Shown here: positions 21,331 to 33,142 of the stretch, in pieces
Layout of the letters: each line of letters starts with the position of its first letter
Position numbering within the stretch: position 1 is the first letter of the stretch
Source of the DNA: Micromussa lordhowensis
Taxonomy: Eukaryota > Cnidaria > Anthozoa > Scleractinia > Lobophylliidae
Reading direction: 5' to 3'
Length of the DNA: 64,000 bases
Assembly: GCA_964020085.1 (NCBI GenBank)
Contig: OZ026607.1
Location: 2,039,803-2,103,802 of the forward strand
Position numbers and translations under genes: made by a program
Notes under the pieces: generated by a model
What the model saw: the letters and a program-made list of their open reading frames with translations, nothing else
Told to the model about the DNA's origin: nothing
The model's database searches: none

Positions 21331-22065
21331 TTCTGTTTCTTGCGACAAATTTTATTATTTTAAAACATGTTTTTTGCAAGATTAACATGAGATAAAATTT
21401 GCCTGACGTTTTGTGTAAAGAAAACAACAGGTTATTGTTCAGTCCCAAGGTCCGTAACAAATGCCATATTTCACTGCTCCCTCTGACAGCTCACCAAATA
21501 ATGCAGCTAATTATATCAACAAAAACAAGAAAACGGTAGTTGACTAATGTGCTATTTGGGCTTCAAAATGCGTTATTTGTTTAAGAAATAGAGAAAACTC
21601 CATGTGTCTACTCGTTCTGACTGTACATGGAGTAAGTCTGGACTTTTTAAAAGAGTTAAGTGGCAAGGGCAAGCTCAAACAAGGTTTAACCAACGAATGG
21701 CGATAGTTTTATAAATAAATGGTCTGCATTGCCATGGCACGTTCATTGCGGATATCTGAAAATTAAATAAATCTCGTGAAAACTGAGACTAATCGATTTC
21801 GAAGAAAGAGACAATCATTTCTCTTTGTCACGTCAAAGTCGGCTAAACTAAATGTTTTGAAACTGTTCCTCGTGAGAACAAATTTTAATTATATTAACAT
21901 CCCAGAGTTGCTTTACATACTTATTCTAAGCTAGGTCATTAAGTTAACTGGGAGCTGTAGTTCTAGCAACTTGGAGCTGTTTTGTCTATGTTAACAAAAG
22001 GGCTACATCTCATATATTAAAATTCTCACTTAGTTTATGTACAGTTAGCAAACATAAAAAGGAGC
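21330..22065. repeat. Segmental duplication, copy 2 (partner 15890-16735)
   Basis: Collinear with copy 1 at moderate divergence, with several indels. Confidence 0.8.
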
Positions 22066-22235
22066 TATTAACTAAAAAGGTGTAATACTAAACTTACCTC
22101 GCAGGTATGTATTTGTCCAGGCTAGGCTGTTGTAATTTTTGCTCCCTTAACAGGACACTTAGATACACTTAGCACGAAAGGCTTAAAAACTAAGAAAAAC
22201 GTCTGAGTCCTTCAGTTTGAATCTCATCTCAATAG

Positions 22236-22273
22236 GCACAGAATCCAGTAACGATTATCAAAGGCGGTGGTAA
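22236..22273 (+). CDS. Candidate terminal exon for WAP gene 1 or its dead copy
   Basis: TCTCATCTCAATAG is a good acceptor. The exon enters in phase 1 and reads GTESSNDYQRRW then TAA, so it would close the gene 1 frame (CMSP-GTESS...). The terminal exons of genes 3 and 4 are equally short and enter in the same phase. The distance from exon 3 of gene 1 (7.7 kb) makes the link uncertain. Confidence 0.4.
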
Positions 22274-22427
22274 GTTTTTGTGAACAGGCTTGGTAACAAA
22301 ATATATTAATTGCAATACTCAAGCTAGCATTTTAAGATATAAGAAATGTTTTTTCATTGTTACATATACCTTTTTGACCGCAAAATAAAATTCGTATTCG
22401 CTTTTCGATTTCTTCTAGAATTGAGTC

Positions 22428-24472
22428 ATGAAGCGCTTTATCGTTGCTGTTCTCCTGCTATCGATTGTTTGCACACTTTTGAGTGTAAGTATGTACCTTA
22501 ATTTTACATTTTATAAGCTCAGATTTTTTGTAAGGAAACTTTTTCGTCAATTTTCTGAATTATTGACAAAACCTGGCGATCCACGTCATAAAGCATATCG
22601 GTGAACTTACCAGTGAGAAGAAACCATGTCATTGTAGTACTACAAGGGGGAAATTTTAAACTTTGGTATTGAATTCCCCTCGGTAACTTAAAGAAGATGT
22701 AATTTTATGATATTCATAACATTTAATCACGTCCAACCAGGTGTTTTCTTATTTTTCCTTCTGTAGGATGAAGCAACGGGCTCCGCCCTTAGGGAAACAA
22801 AAGACGGTAGATATCAAATTGACTTTAAATTTGTTCTTGCATTTGAATTGCGATATTTTTATCGGTGATAAATACAAGGAAAAAAGTTTTCATCTGAACG
22901 AAAAGATTTGAATTACCTTCTAACACTTGCTCAAAGCGACCGCAATCGCAACCGTTATCAGAAAACTTGTGAGGTATGTTTACTGGTGTTCAGTTAGAGA
23001 TGTTGCACCAAATATTTCCAACTGAAGGTTGCTCACCTCAAATTTATAGTTAACTGAAATTTAAAAAGAAACAATGATTTGCCAAAGGCAAGGCAAAACC
23101 ATTAGATAAACGAGACTAACATATATCTATAACTTAAAATTTGCAATAATGTTACACAAAAAAAATTAACTTTCGAACTCTTTTTCAAATTTTCTCTCTT
23201 GGATTCCATCCAAGATTAGAATACATGGTCACTATTTTCTCTTTCGCAAGTGTTAATATTAAGGTGGCTCAAAACAGTTTCCAACACTTATATTTGGATA
23301 GGTCGTTATAACCACTGTTTATCATTTGATGCTACAATCATGGTATCAATAAAACTGCCCAATCATTGGTGAACACGTTGTCATCATTTTCTTGACACAA
23401 TAGGTTACCATAGCAACAGTATGACCTCTGAAAAACACCCTTAATTACAGCTTTAGGGGTGTATAATTCAAAAACGGCACGGTGAAATTTTTTTATATTA
23501 TCAACTTTTGATAAGCATGATAAGACGCAACTTTTGGCAAAGTTTAAAAAAAATCTGTTCATGGGCCGGTTCAGAGCCACCTTAAATTTTCGAAAATTTA
23601 AGGTGGCTCTAAACCCCAGACATTATTATTAGGACTGATTGATTAAAGTGTTCTTCTCATACAGTTGATCCGAAGCCACTAGTCTGTCCAAGGCCGAGTC
23701 GGAATGGAATTTGTGTTAAAGAATGCGGATCTGGGAAGAAATGCAGTGATGGTAAAATATGCTGTTTCAATGGATGCGGATACACATGCTTTGATCGAGG
23801 TAGTAGTAGGTATTAGTAGTAATGGCTAAGCTATTGGCTGTTAACTCGATAATGATTGGAGAATGAAGAATAGGGTATACTGCAAATCCCATACTAGCTC
23901 TAAAACAGCAGGCTATCTAGGACGTTTTGTTTCTTACATGGAATCGAACTCTTGAAAAATGAGAGATCAGAAATCCTCCCGAAAACAAAAACACTCTTAA
24001 AAAGGCTAATCGTAATCACCCAAGTATGGCAAATCACGAACAGATAATCGCGAGTGAAAAGCTATCTGATCACTACAGATGTGAAATTAACGTGCAAATA
24101 ATTCGCCTTTGTCCTTAAAAAGTAAACAAGTATTCACTTTGTCAAGCCGAAATTCTAAAGCCTGCAGATATTCAGTTATCTTATTATATGATCGATGAAA
24201 CTGGTATAATTCTGAGTTCTTTCCAGAGCGGTCTGAATTTTGCAATACGGCATTATTTTCGGTGAATTGCCTTTCTTAAACATTGATTAAAAGTTTTTTT
24301 TTCCTTTTTCACGCATATTTAATTTCTAAATAAAAAAGAACCCGACTAATATATCCCCAATACGGACCTTGTTTTCTCGTTCCCTTTGCCCCTATCCAGG
24401 GTAACATGGCGTTTAAATTTTCTACTAAAATCATTAAGTTATTTTTTGTTGCTTGTTTTAGTTTTCAGTTAA
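22428..24472 (+). CDS. Small secreted WAP-domain protein, gene 3
   Basis: Four exons: 22428-22484 (signal peptide MKRFIVAVLLLSIVCTLLS), 22767-22806 (DEATGSALRETKD), 23665-23799 (WAP core) and 24462-24472 (VFS and stop TAA). Phases 0, 1, 1 all agree. The core has eight cysteines in WAP order: PLVCPRP, GICVKEC, KKCSD, GKICCFNGCGYTC. The mature protein is about 60 residues. The signal exon is related to gene 1 (MKRF start); the linker exon is almost identical to that of gene 4. A probable 5' UTR intron ends at 22418 (TTTCTTCTAG). The poly(A) signal AATAAA is at 24537. Extracellular protease inhibition or innate defence is likely for the family but unproven here. Confidence 0.88.
23260..23611. 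mobile_element. AAGGTGGCTC MITE, copy 2, in intron 2 of gene 3
   Basis: The same ends and the same internal words (AATCATTGGTGAACA, TAGGTTACCATAGCAACA) as copy 1. The 80-aa minus-strand ORF here is repeat sequence. Confidence 0.88.
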
Positions 24473-24536
24473 AAGGGGACGCTGAAGTGCAAGGTTACCG
24501 GAAGAACACATCAAAGCTCCTCATATTGAAGCTACA

Positions 24537-24542
24537 AATAAA
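24537..24542 (+). terminator. Poly(A) signal of gene 3
   Basis: AATAAA 65 bases after the stop codon. The same 3' UTR is found in gene 4. Confidence 0.75.
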
Positions 24543-24771
24543 TATCAATAGAGGTTAAGACTAGTTGATAAACGTTGGCATGAAATTGTGGTGTATTTAA
24601 TCAACATTAAAAGTTTCTGTAGAAATATGCTTTATTTGTAAGCAAAATCAATAAAATAAACTACGGGATAACTTTCAGTGTGCAGCTGTCGCTCTTTCTC
24701 AAAAGCAGTAGTGGCTTAAACATTGAACTGTTAGAGCGGTTTTCAGGACAAAACCAAACCACTTACTTACC

Positions 24772-25186
24772 AATAGGCCCTTTGCAGCTTGGGTCTCATG
24801 ACCAAAGTTTGCTCAATTTTTTTTTTATATTATGGGTTATAACTTAAAGAAAATGCCAGAAATGGAAGAGCATATCGCAAATACCAAAATGGCCAAGTTT
24901 GAAGCCCCTGGCATTAAAGAGTAAGTTTATACTACAGTTTGAATTTTCAGAAAAGTTAGAAGACATTTTTGTAAAATGTTGCTTGAGAAAAAGGTCTTGC
25001 TCTAAAACAACTTTTTCCATACAAATCTTCTTACTTTTTAAAAAACTTTTAATCTTTAAAAAACCGTCATAAAATCTCATCCTTAATGTCAGAGGCCTCA
25101 AACTTTGCCATTTTTCTATTTTCGACATGCTTTTCCCATTTTATGAAAAGTAGGTCACGTGATGGCTTAGCTGCAAAGGGCCTATT
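24772..25186. mobile_element. MITE with AATAGGCCCTTTGCAGCT ends
   Basis: The left end AATAGGCCCTTTGCAGCT is exactly complementary to the right end AGCTGCAAAGGGCCTATT. It is inserted in the 3' flank of gene 3 and absent from the duplicate flank of gene 4. Confidence 0.88.
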
Positions 25187-25189
25187 AGA

Positions 25190-26400
25190 CTACTCAGCCA
25201 ATCTCTCGTAGTAAAACCCAAACTCAACCCAAAGTAATTGTCTGATTACTTTCGACACTCAATTAAAAGCCGCTCTATTCCTCGCTGCTAACAACAAACC
25301 AAAATTCACTGAAGGAGGAAAGTGGTGAGCAGAAACGATTACAGATTTGTTCACATTGTGTTAACACACAGCGACGTAATTTACATTTCCAAGGTGTTAT
25401 TTGGTGAAGCAAATAGCTATCACGGTCGACTTGAAGTCACAGCATATAAAACTGAGGGGATAATTATCTATTTTCCTAACGAAATTAGTGAGCGCAAATG
25501 CGTTGGCGAAACTGTAAAACTATCTTAAGAGTATGTCTATGAGAAAACCAGGTAGAACCGGGCTAGGAGGTGATCCAAGTCAATCTTGGCTCAAACTTGG
25601 CACAAATGTTGGGTTTGGTCAGTGGATTATTGCGGCAAAAAAGTAGGTCAAAACATTTTACTCCCTTCAAGTTAGGGGAATTCCCTACAAAAATAGACAT
25701 TTGACAATAATTTATGCATATTTAATTAGCCATCTTGGGTTTAGTATTTCTACAACAGTATTTCCACAACAAGAAAAGCCATTTTAAAATGAAATCCACT
25801 GGATCAAAAAAAGCACTTGAGACAGTTCTTTCAAACATATTTGAAATAATTTTCTATGGCATTGTCGTGAAATCACTATGAATAGTGCAACAAACAAACA
25901 GGTGTAATTTGGGCCATTTTGCAGCCCATTGGGGCACCATTGACCAGTCTGAAGTGGTCGCTCTAAAATCTGAAGTGTTAAGAGCAAATTTCCACAAAAC
26001 TCAAGCAAAACAAAAATTCTTCGGCAAGGCTCGCTCGTCTTTTACATATAGCTAGCCCCTAGCAAGAATACAAAAAGGCTGTAGTTTTATCCTTGAAATA
26101 ATTTTGTCTTTCCGAGAGAAACGACATTTTCGATTTAACTTTAAGACTCTAGCAAGAATTTAGCAACTGGGCCCAACTGGGCTGAGAATCGACCATCATT
26201 TTCATTCGATTGGCATGTCGCAACTGTTGAGCACAGAAAAGTTGTAATACAACCAGCTTATTGCAGAACTATTCCTTGTCTTAAAAAAACCCACAATATT
26301 AATAATATTGGATTGAGCTAATTATTTAGCGGTGCACAACACCAGAGTAGTCAGAGTGTTCTCCAATTCCAAAAGATTTTAGATTCCAACTATACTAGAA
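25190..26400. other. Intergenic stretch downstream of gene 3
   Basis: 25250-25510 is the duplicate of 32745-32960 (3' flanks of genes 3 and 4), so the 68-aa ORF at 25322-25528 is not a gene. The rest is AT-rich and unassigned. Confidence 0.55.
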
Positions 26401-26439
26401 TAGATCTCTCAATATATATATTTAGTATATACTAAAACA

Positions 26440-26840
26440 GTGGATAGCGTTGATGGCGCGCGCTGATTGGCTCGTCAAACTCCGGATATCCTGTGCTACT
26501 CGTCTATGCAAGAGTTTATACTGGAAGTCAAGAATTCTCGTGCTTTTAGAGTATTTAGAGGCAAGGTGATAGGCATCCCGCCAGGTCATTGAATCAACAT
26601 CATTCTGGTTGCAGTCTCTTTGCCATTTCTGTTGATTATAATGGGTTGGGAGCGTGCTCTTTGTGGAATTCATTTTAGTGTAAACCAATTTGTTCGCACT
26701 TTGGCATTTTGTTAATTTTACCACAAAGCTTTCATAGTCACAAATGGATTTTAAAGGATTGAAGAGCGAAGCCGCGATCGACAACAACAAACTGTGGATT
26801 TCGTGGAGCACGGGAACTCGGGTTACGCGCACAATACATA
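26440..26840 (-). pseudogene. Remnant of a retrotransposon polyprotein C-terminus
   Basis: The minus-strand frame contains SMTWRDAYHLASKY, then SKSTRILDFQYKLLHRRVAQD, matching the W--AY--A-K-T-ST-L--FQYKLLHR-L typical of the region after the reverse transcriptase in many LINE ORF2 proteins. No RT core, no zinc-finger end and no start are visible, so it is a remnant. Confidence 0.6.
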
Positions 26841-26899
26841 TTGGGCGACAGAGAGTCTTTAAGCAACAGCAACAGCAACAGGGCTACTGCAACTAGAAC

Positions 26900-27877
26900 A
26901 ATGGCTGTGCACGTGCGTTATAAAACTTTGTTTATCTCTTTGCCGTCCTCTGCAGAACAGCAAGGTGTGAAATGAATACGTTCTGCGTATTCAGTTTTGA
27001 GAACGTGAACGACAGCGGCTGTTTTTAAAATAGTTTCATTTGCAACAGACTGCTTTTGTTACATATTTACCTTGAGTAACCTCCGATGCCGATAGACGTA
27101 CGAAACAGATCCAGACAACTGCGAAATTTGAGGTAAAAGATAAATTCACTTTTTAAAAACTCACTTCATCAAAACACGCTATTAGGGCAGTCCAAAACAT
27201 TTGCATGTAACAGGTGTCGTAAACAAATGCCTTTCTCCGACACCTGACACCTCAGAAACAGTTTCATACGAAGAACACTGCGGCTTTCGCAACTTGCCAT
27301 ACTAAATACAAGATTTTGCTTAGCCAGGTTTCTCATATAAGATAAATTGCATTTCTTTGTAAGATATTGCATGATATCCTCTGATATTATCAAAACAACT
27401 TTATCTTAAATAAATTAAGTCAAGACAAACACGTTCACTATTTAAAGGAGCTAATTCTTCAACACTACAAAACTACTCCCCAGAAAGCTACGCCTCCGTT
27501 TTCTTAGGTTACGTTTTTTAATTAGTTTTACAGCATTGAAAATTGAAGTTGTCGAAAGCCAGCTATTTTCTCATCACGTATGGCAAGCTATGAAATGCAG
27601 TTTACTTGCAATAATTGCATTGACATTTTTTTTAAAGCTGAATCAATTGAACTCTCTCATTTTGATTTGTTTACAGCTGAGCAATCATACTGCTTTGACA
27701 AGTGACAAACAAACCAATTGATTATTCACTCTAAACTGCCTTTAATTTACCTTACATCCTAACAAACTGAGCATTTCAACTTGGTCACTGCCAAGCTTTG
27801 AAACTAGTTGCCTTGATCCACTTGCAGCAATACGGATTGCCATTTTACACTGAGACAACGCATTGAAGTCGAACATC
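26900..27877. repeat. 5' flank of gene 4, duplicated at about 34900-35749
   Basis: AACAGGTGTCGTAAACAAAT, CACCTGACACCTCAGAAACA, TTTTTTTAAAGCTGAATCAA and the last 67 bases before the ATG all recur upstream of gene 5. This is a duplicated promoter region of about 0.9 kb. Confidence 0.75.
27811..27877 (+). promoter_or_regulatory. Shared 5' leader/promoter block, copy in gene 4
   Basis: CCTTGATCCACTTGCAGCAA then GATTGCCATTTTACAC and GTCGAACATC just before the ATG. See genes 2 and 5. Confidence 0.7.
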
Positions 27878-30800
27878 ATGAATGGAAAACTTTTGATGGT
27901 TTTACTGCTGTGCTTCATGCTAAGCAGTGTGAGTACGCACTAAATATTTAGATACAAAATTCATTTTGTTTAAGCGGCCACGTCGCACGCCCTAGCTCAT
28001 TTGTTTTTGTGTTGTCCAAATAATCTTAAACAAAAAAAAGCCTTGAATAATAGTTTGCTAAAGTTAAGAAAGGAACATCAAGATTGATTTTGGAAAATTG
28101 AGATTAAAAATGATGAACGTTGAATATTTCTATTCACTGGTTCAGCCAAGGTAGCAAGAGGCACTACCTAGTTAAAACCCCACAGAAAAGGAAGATACAG
28201 TTTTATCATTAAGACCAACCAAGTGTTTTCTTATTTTTCCTTCTGCAGGATGAAGCAACGGGCTCCGCCCTCAGGGATAAAAGATTCGGTAAATATCAAA
28301 ATTTGTTGTTGCAAATGAATGGGATATTTTGTAATACGGTCGCGATCAAAGCACAGGTTTTAAAATGAAAAAAAGTTGCCAAATAGACGAAAACATTTGA
28401 ATTACATTCTAACAATTGTTATAAACGGCTACAGTCGGAACCCTTTGGCCTCGATCACACTAATGTGATTTCGTATGAACACGCACACTTTTCGATGCGT
28501 TTTCACCTATCGTCCACACTAAAATGGCCGAAAACGGTTTCTCCGCTTTCAGTGTGGACAGGTGAAAGTGGAGGCTTTTGAAAACGGTGACGAAAAAAGC
28601 GTCATTTAATTGACTGTTGTTTCTATCAGCCTCTAAGGGCGTTATAGTGTTAACGATAAGCGAGAACATATTGCGTCGTTTTCGTGAAGACGAAAACGGA
28701 TACTTCTATTGAAAACGCATTAGTGTGACCGCGGCGTTATAAAGCTGATTTATGTCAAATGGTATTTAGTCATTTTTTGTGCATGTGCCAAATTATTTCC
28801 AAATTGAGGGTTGCTCACTTCAAAGTTATATTTTACTGAGGTTAAAAAACAATGATTTGCCAAAGGAAAGGCAATACCATTAGAAAACGAGACTAAAATA
28901 AATATACCTTTTGATTTCCACAATAATTTAACTCCAAAAATGAACTTTAGAACTCTTTTCCAAATCTTCATCAGGATTTTGTAAACACGGGCACTTTTTC
29001 TCACTTTGGCAAGTGTCAACATTAAAAATTATGCTGAGTGGGACTGATTGAAGTGTTTCTTAGGCTATAAGCCAGGATGCCCCAAACCAGGAATAGGACT
29101 TTGTGTTGAAGGATGCGGACTTGGTGCTGAATGCAGAGATGGTAAAATATGCTGTTTCAATGGCTGTGGACACACATGCGTTTACCCAGGTAATAATAGT
29201 TATTTTTTATTATTAGTACTGTATTAGCTAAGCTATTTAACAATTATTCCACGAGCGCGCGTTGGATATGAGATGGTAGATAACCAACGAGGCGCGTATA
29301 GCAAACTAAATTAGCATAGAAATAGGAACGCCCCAATAAATTACGCACACGAGTACAATGTTTGTCGAGCATGGTCTAATGGCTTAATTAAAACTCTCGA
29401 ATTGCACTATCCAATAACCCAGATTTTAATAAGATAAAATATTAGGCTTTAATATTCCGACTTAACAAAGCGGATACTTGTTTACTTTTCAAGGACAAGG
29501 GCGATCAAATGACGATTCTGTTTGGGCGTAAATTTTATATCTGTGTTGACCAAACAGATAGCTCTTCAGTAGCGCTTAGCGGTTCATTAAGCGATTATGT
29601 GTTGGAGATTAGCCATACCTGGGGAATTACGATTGGTGTTTTTGTTTTCGGGAGGGATTCTGATCTCCAAGTTTTCAACAGTGTAGAAAACAAAACTAGA
29701 TTATCTCCTATTCTTCATTTATTTACCCGCTCCTGGCCAATCATCATCGAGTAAACTGCTATTATAAAAAAACTGGATTATTGCAATTGGATAATACAAT
29801 TCGAGAGTTTTCATTGGCTTGGTCATCATGGGTTACAAACCATTATGCCATGCCCTTACCCTTCTTGTGCCCCACCCACTTTTCCTGAGACAACATGGCG
29901 GCGAATCTACTCGATCGCGAGCTAATACCGATAACTCATGAACACACGGAAACGCTTGCACTGCGTTGAGGCTACTGTATTCGTATTACCGTCATTTGCT
30001 CACCTCATACAATAACTTGGAATTGTACAAGAGTCACGAGACAATCAGGCAATATACTTCGATACAACTGAAAGTAGGATTGTGTTATGCCTCGTTCTCA
30101 TGGATAGCAAGAGGGTAAAAGAGCGATGCTAGCCTTTTTACTTAGTGCCTATTTCGTAGCCCTCACCTTAACTAGAGCTTAAATAACTTTTAACTCGTTG
30201 GTATGGCGTCTTTATATACTTTCATTATGAGTTATTAAATCATCAATTAAAAGCAGCCATGACACATGGGCAAATTATTATCCCAGCAGGCTGCTGTCTT
30301 TAAATTAAGCACTCTACCAAACATAGCTCGACTGTTGGCTGAAATCATTCTTGTTGTCACTGTTATTGAAAACCACTCGAGAGAAGGGTGTATAAAAGAA
30401 GGGTTATCAAATGGTCCCATTCAATTTAAAAGTGCTAGCAAAGTTTGGCCCTTGCACGAATTGCTCTTAAAAATTGGATGAGTGCTCCCTTGCTTGCATG
30501 CTCGGATTCTCGTTAAAATGTGCTCGATTCTTTTTTTGGCAAAACTGGGAAAAGGGGAGACATGAACGCGCCATGAAGTCTGTGAATGTTTCTGAAAATA
30601 TGCTTGCCCATTTTCCTCATTTGAAACTGACGCGCGTAAGAATTGTTCGCGAAAGACACCCCTACAGCCGGGTAGAAAGCAATCTAGAGAGATTAAGACG
30701 TAAAGAATATTGCTAATATCATTCGACTTTTAGCGCTGGTCAGATCTGTATGGCTGCAAATAAAGCTTTGTTGCGTTGAATCTTTTTCAGTCAGTCAGCG

Positions 30801-32488
30801 AGCAGTTTAATTTCTCGATCATCGAAACCGAAACTCGAAGTACTTAGACTAAATGCCACGTTTTCTTTATATTTCCTAAGAATTATATAACAAAAAACCT
30901 TCCGCGTCACAACACTTCAAAGTTTCGTAACTTTTAGTATCTTCTCGTGTTGTATTCACAACGTAAAGGTTAAGTCTGTATACGAGCCAAGTGGCCCATC
31001 AGGCCGGAGCTTATCCCGGTTTCTATGGCATGAAGCAACTAGGAATATTTCTACTCCCCCCTGGATGGGATGCCAGTCCATCGCAGGGTTACCCCAGCAT
31101 TAAATTCGCCGGCACCCATTTATACACCTGGAGAGAGGCACCGTGAGAGTAAAGTGTCTTGCCTAAGAACACAATACAATGTCCCCGGCCAGGGCTCGAA
31201 CCCGGAGCGCTCGCTCCGGAGTCGAGCGCACTAACCATGAGGCCACTGCGCCTCCCGATGTGTTCACAACGTCAGGTTAAAAAATTTTAGATCACCTTGA
31301 ACGCCCACCTACTGAAGCTCATTGCCTCACGTTAAGCTACGTGACGTAATTTGGCTGTGAGCTGCTGGGATTGGTTGAGCTGCGTTTGCGCACATTGTCC
31401 TGTTTTGAAGGTGCACTAACAACGTTTCCGGTTAACAGAACATTTACAAAGTGCTCGCTGCTTGCAATCTATATTTTCTAAAATGCTTGTTGCTCGCAAA
31501 ACAAATGTGAAAATGCTCGTGCTCGCAAAAATAAACGCATTGCTCACGTGCTCGCAAATGCCCGCAAAGACCATTCGATACCCCTAAAAGAGTCATTACA
31601 ATAAAAACGTTTCATTCAACTGGGTTTTCAAAATTGGAGATAATTGGTGTCGATTTTTTTCTTTTTTAGATTTATTAATTTTGCAAAGAAAAACTGAAGT
31701 CGACCAATATTTCCCCAATATGGACCTTGCGCGTGTTTAAAGGAGAAGGTCACTCCAGAAAACTTGCTTTTTTAGTCTTCGCCTATAGCAAGTAAACATT
31801 CAGCTTTTCCACTCACTGACGTTTCAGCCTCTGAAGTGTCCGCTATCCTGAAGAAATTCGTCTAGAAAGATCAACTTCTGAGGCCACCATTTTGAAACTG
31901 TTAAGTACCGTGTTGGACTTCGTTGTGTAAATAAATAAAATCCTTTTCGGCAGGCATGCTGTGTATATGTGACGTCATTCGGTCCGACTCGAAATTGGCG
32001 GCAAAGAGAAAAACCTGCAACCGACTTGGCATCCTTCACAAGGTCAGCAAAATCCATTTTTTTCCAAGCAATTTTCCACTTCGCCATCTTCAATGCTATC
32101 ATTTCGGAGTTTGGAGCATGTTAGCTCAATAGCAGCGACAACCTAGAGTGGTAGTTAAAGGCCTCTTCGGAAGCCATCTTTGGAACGGAATTACGTCACG
32201 AAAACGCGGCCTGGCTGCTGAGTACTGTTCAAAATGGCGGCAACGATGTTCGATTTTACAACGAAAACCTGCACTTTAGAACCTGAAACTTCAGTTAGTG
32301 GCTAAGCTTAGGGCAAGGTTTTTTATTAGAGTTGACAAAAATATACGTTTTTTGGAGTGACCTTTTCTTAAAAATATAGTGTTTTCGCGTTCCCTTGACC
32401 CCTATATATGGTAACATGACGTTTTTACTCAAATAATAAAGTTATTTTTGAATGCTTGTTTTATTTTCCAGTTTATAAGGGACGCTGA
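27878..32488 (+). CDS. Small secreted WAP-domain protein, gene 4
   Basis: Exons: 27878-27928 (signal peptide MNGKLLMVLLLCFMLSS), 28249-28288 (DEATGSALRDKRF), 29064-29189 (WAP core) and 32472-32488 (VYKGR, stop TGA). Phases 0, 1, 1 agree and all introns are GT-AG. The eight WAP cysteines are present: KPGCPKPG, LCVEGC, AECRDGKICCFNGCGHTC. The signal exon and the sequence upstream match the non-WAP genes 2 and 5, whereas the linker, WAP and terminal exons match gene 3. The gene is therefore a chimera. Introns 2 and 3 contain MITEs, a LINE-free AT-rich stretch and a SINE. The poly(A) signal is at 32543. Predicted secreted, perhaps a protease inhibitor. Confidence 0.88.
28447..28736. mobile_element. 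MITE with CACACTAATG ends in intron 2 of gene 4
   Basis: GGCCTCGATCACACTAATG at the left is mirrored by CATTAGTGTGACCGCGGC at the right, with inner CGTTTTCA/TGAAAACG words. Resembles hAT-like non-autonomous elements by eye. Confidence 0.75.
29371..29826. mobile_element. MITE-like element in intron 3 of gene 4
   Basis: Terminal inverted repeats run from TTAAAACTCTCGAATTG with CTATCCAAT on the left to ATTGGATAATACAATTCGAG then TTTTCATTGGCTTGGTCAT on the right. The 81-aa ORF at 29509-29754 is inside and is not supported as a gene. Confidence 0.7.
29830..30960. other. Intron 3 of gene 4, unassigned
   Basis: Overlapping 71-aa (30266) and 80-aa (30474) ORFs followed by AATAAA at about 30758 have no recognisable domain. 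Nothing else was seen. Confidence 0.45.
30965..31262 (-). mobile_element. tRNA-derived SINE, full length, minus strand
   Basis: On the minus strand the element starts with a tRNA-like head: box A word TCATGGTTAG, box B GGTTCGAGCC. TTCACAACGT flanks both sides (30955-30964 and 31263-31272), a clear target-site duplication. The same family is at 41797, 53975, 17747 and, diverged, 50860. It depends on LINE machinery. Confidence 0.92.
31739..32370. mobile_element. MITE with GGTCACTCC ends, TTAA at both borders
   Basis: The left end AGGAGAAGGTCACTCCAGAA mirrors TTTTGGAGTGACCTTTTC at the right. TTAA borders both ends, as in piggyBac or Kolobok-type insertions. The 92-aa minus-strand ORF is inside. 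Confidence 0.75.
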
Positions 32489-32542
32489 AGTGCCAGGTTA
32501 CCCGCGGAAGAACACGTTAAAGCTCCTCATTTTGAAGCTACA

Positions 32543-32548
32543 AATAAA
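32543..32548 (+). terminator. Poly(A) signal of gene 4
   Basis: AATAAA 55 bases after the stop, in the 3' UTR shared with gene 3. Confidence 0.75.
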
Positions 32549-32976
32549 TATCAATAGAAATTTAGATTAGTTGATAACAATCGGCACGAACGTTGGTGGA
32601 TTTAGTCAACATTAAAAATATCATCATCTCTGTGGAAATTTGTTTTATCTGTGAGCAAAATCATTAAAATAAACTACGTAACTTTCGGTGTGTAGCTGTC
32701 GCTCTTTCTCGAAATCGGCAGTGGCTGTGATTATTGAACTAATATCCTTCGCTGCTAACAACAAAACCAAAGTTAACTGAAAGCAAACAATGGTGGGCAG
32801 AATCGATTACATATTAGTTCACATTATGTTAACACACAGTTCGGTAAACAAATTAGCTCCCGCGGTCTTCTTCAAGTCACTGCGTATAAAACTGAAGGGG
32901 GGAATTTTCTATTTCCCTAAACGAAATCAGTAAGTGCAACAGATGCGTAGGCGAAACTGTCATGCTACGTTTAAGC

Positions 32977-33142
32977 AATAGACCGCACTTTTTAATGGTT
33001 TATAGGGGTAATGCTCGGAGTACACGAGAAGAGCTTATAAATCACTCGCCTAAAGGCTTGTGATTTACAAGCTTTTCTCGTGTTCTCCCAACATCTCGCG
33101 TGCATTATTATCCCTATAAACCCATAGAAAGTGTGGTCTATT
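32977..33142. mobile_element. Fold-back MITE
   Basis: AATAGACCGCACTTTTTAATGG-type left end is mirrored by AGAAAGTGTGGTCTATT at the right. Inner arms CACGAGAA/TTCTCGTG and CTTATAAATCAC/GTGATTTACAAG are also complementary. Confidence 0.82.

Larger units (their letters stand above)
31660..33000. repeat. 3' end and flank of gene 4, duplicate of 24300-25510
   Basis: CCAATATTTCCCCAATATGG, GGGACGCTGAAGTGCCAGG, GCTACAAATAAATATCAATAG and TTCGCTGCTAACAACAAA all recur around the end of gene 3. The copy here is interrupted by the 31739 MITE, and the gene 3 copy by the 24772 MITE. Confidence 0.82.

Noticed and set aside
25322..25528. 68-aa plus-strand ORF
   Set aside because: The duplicate at 32820-32960 does not keep the frame.
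30266..30716. Two overlapping ORFs (71 and 80 aa) followed by AATAAA
   Set aside because: Different frames, no domain, and placed inside intron 3 of gene 4.
31180..31256. Possible tRNA gene
   Set aside because: The A and B boxes belong to the head of a SINE with a target duplication; the element has a long non-tRNA body and no sign of a functional tRNA.
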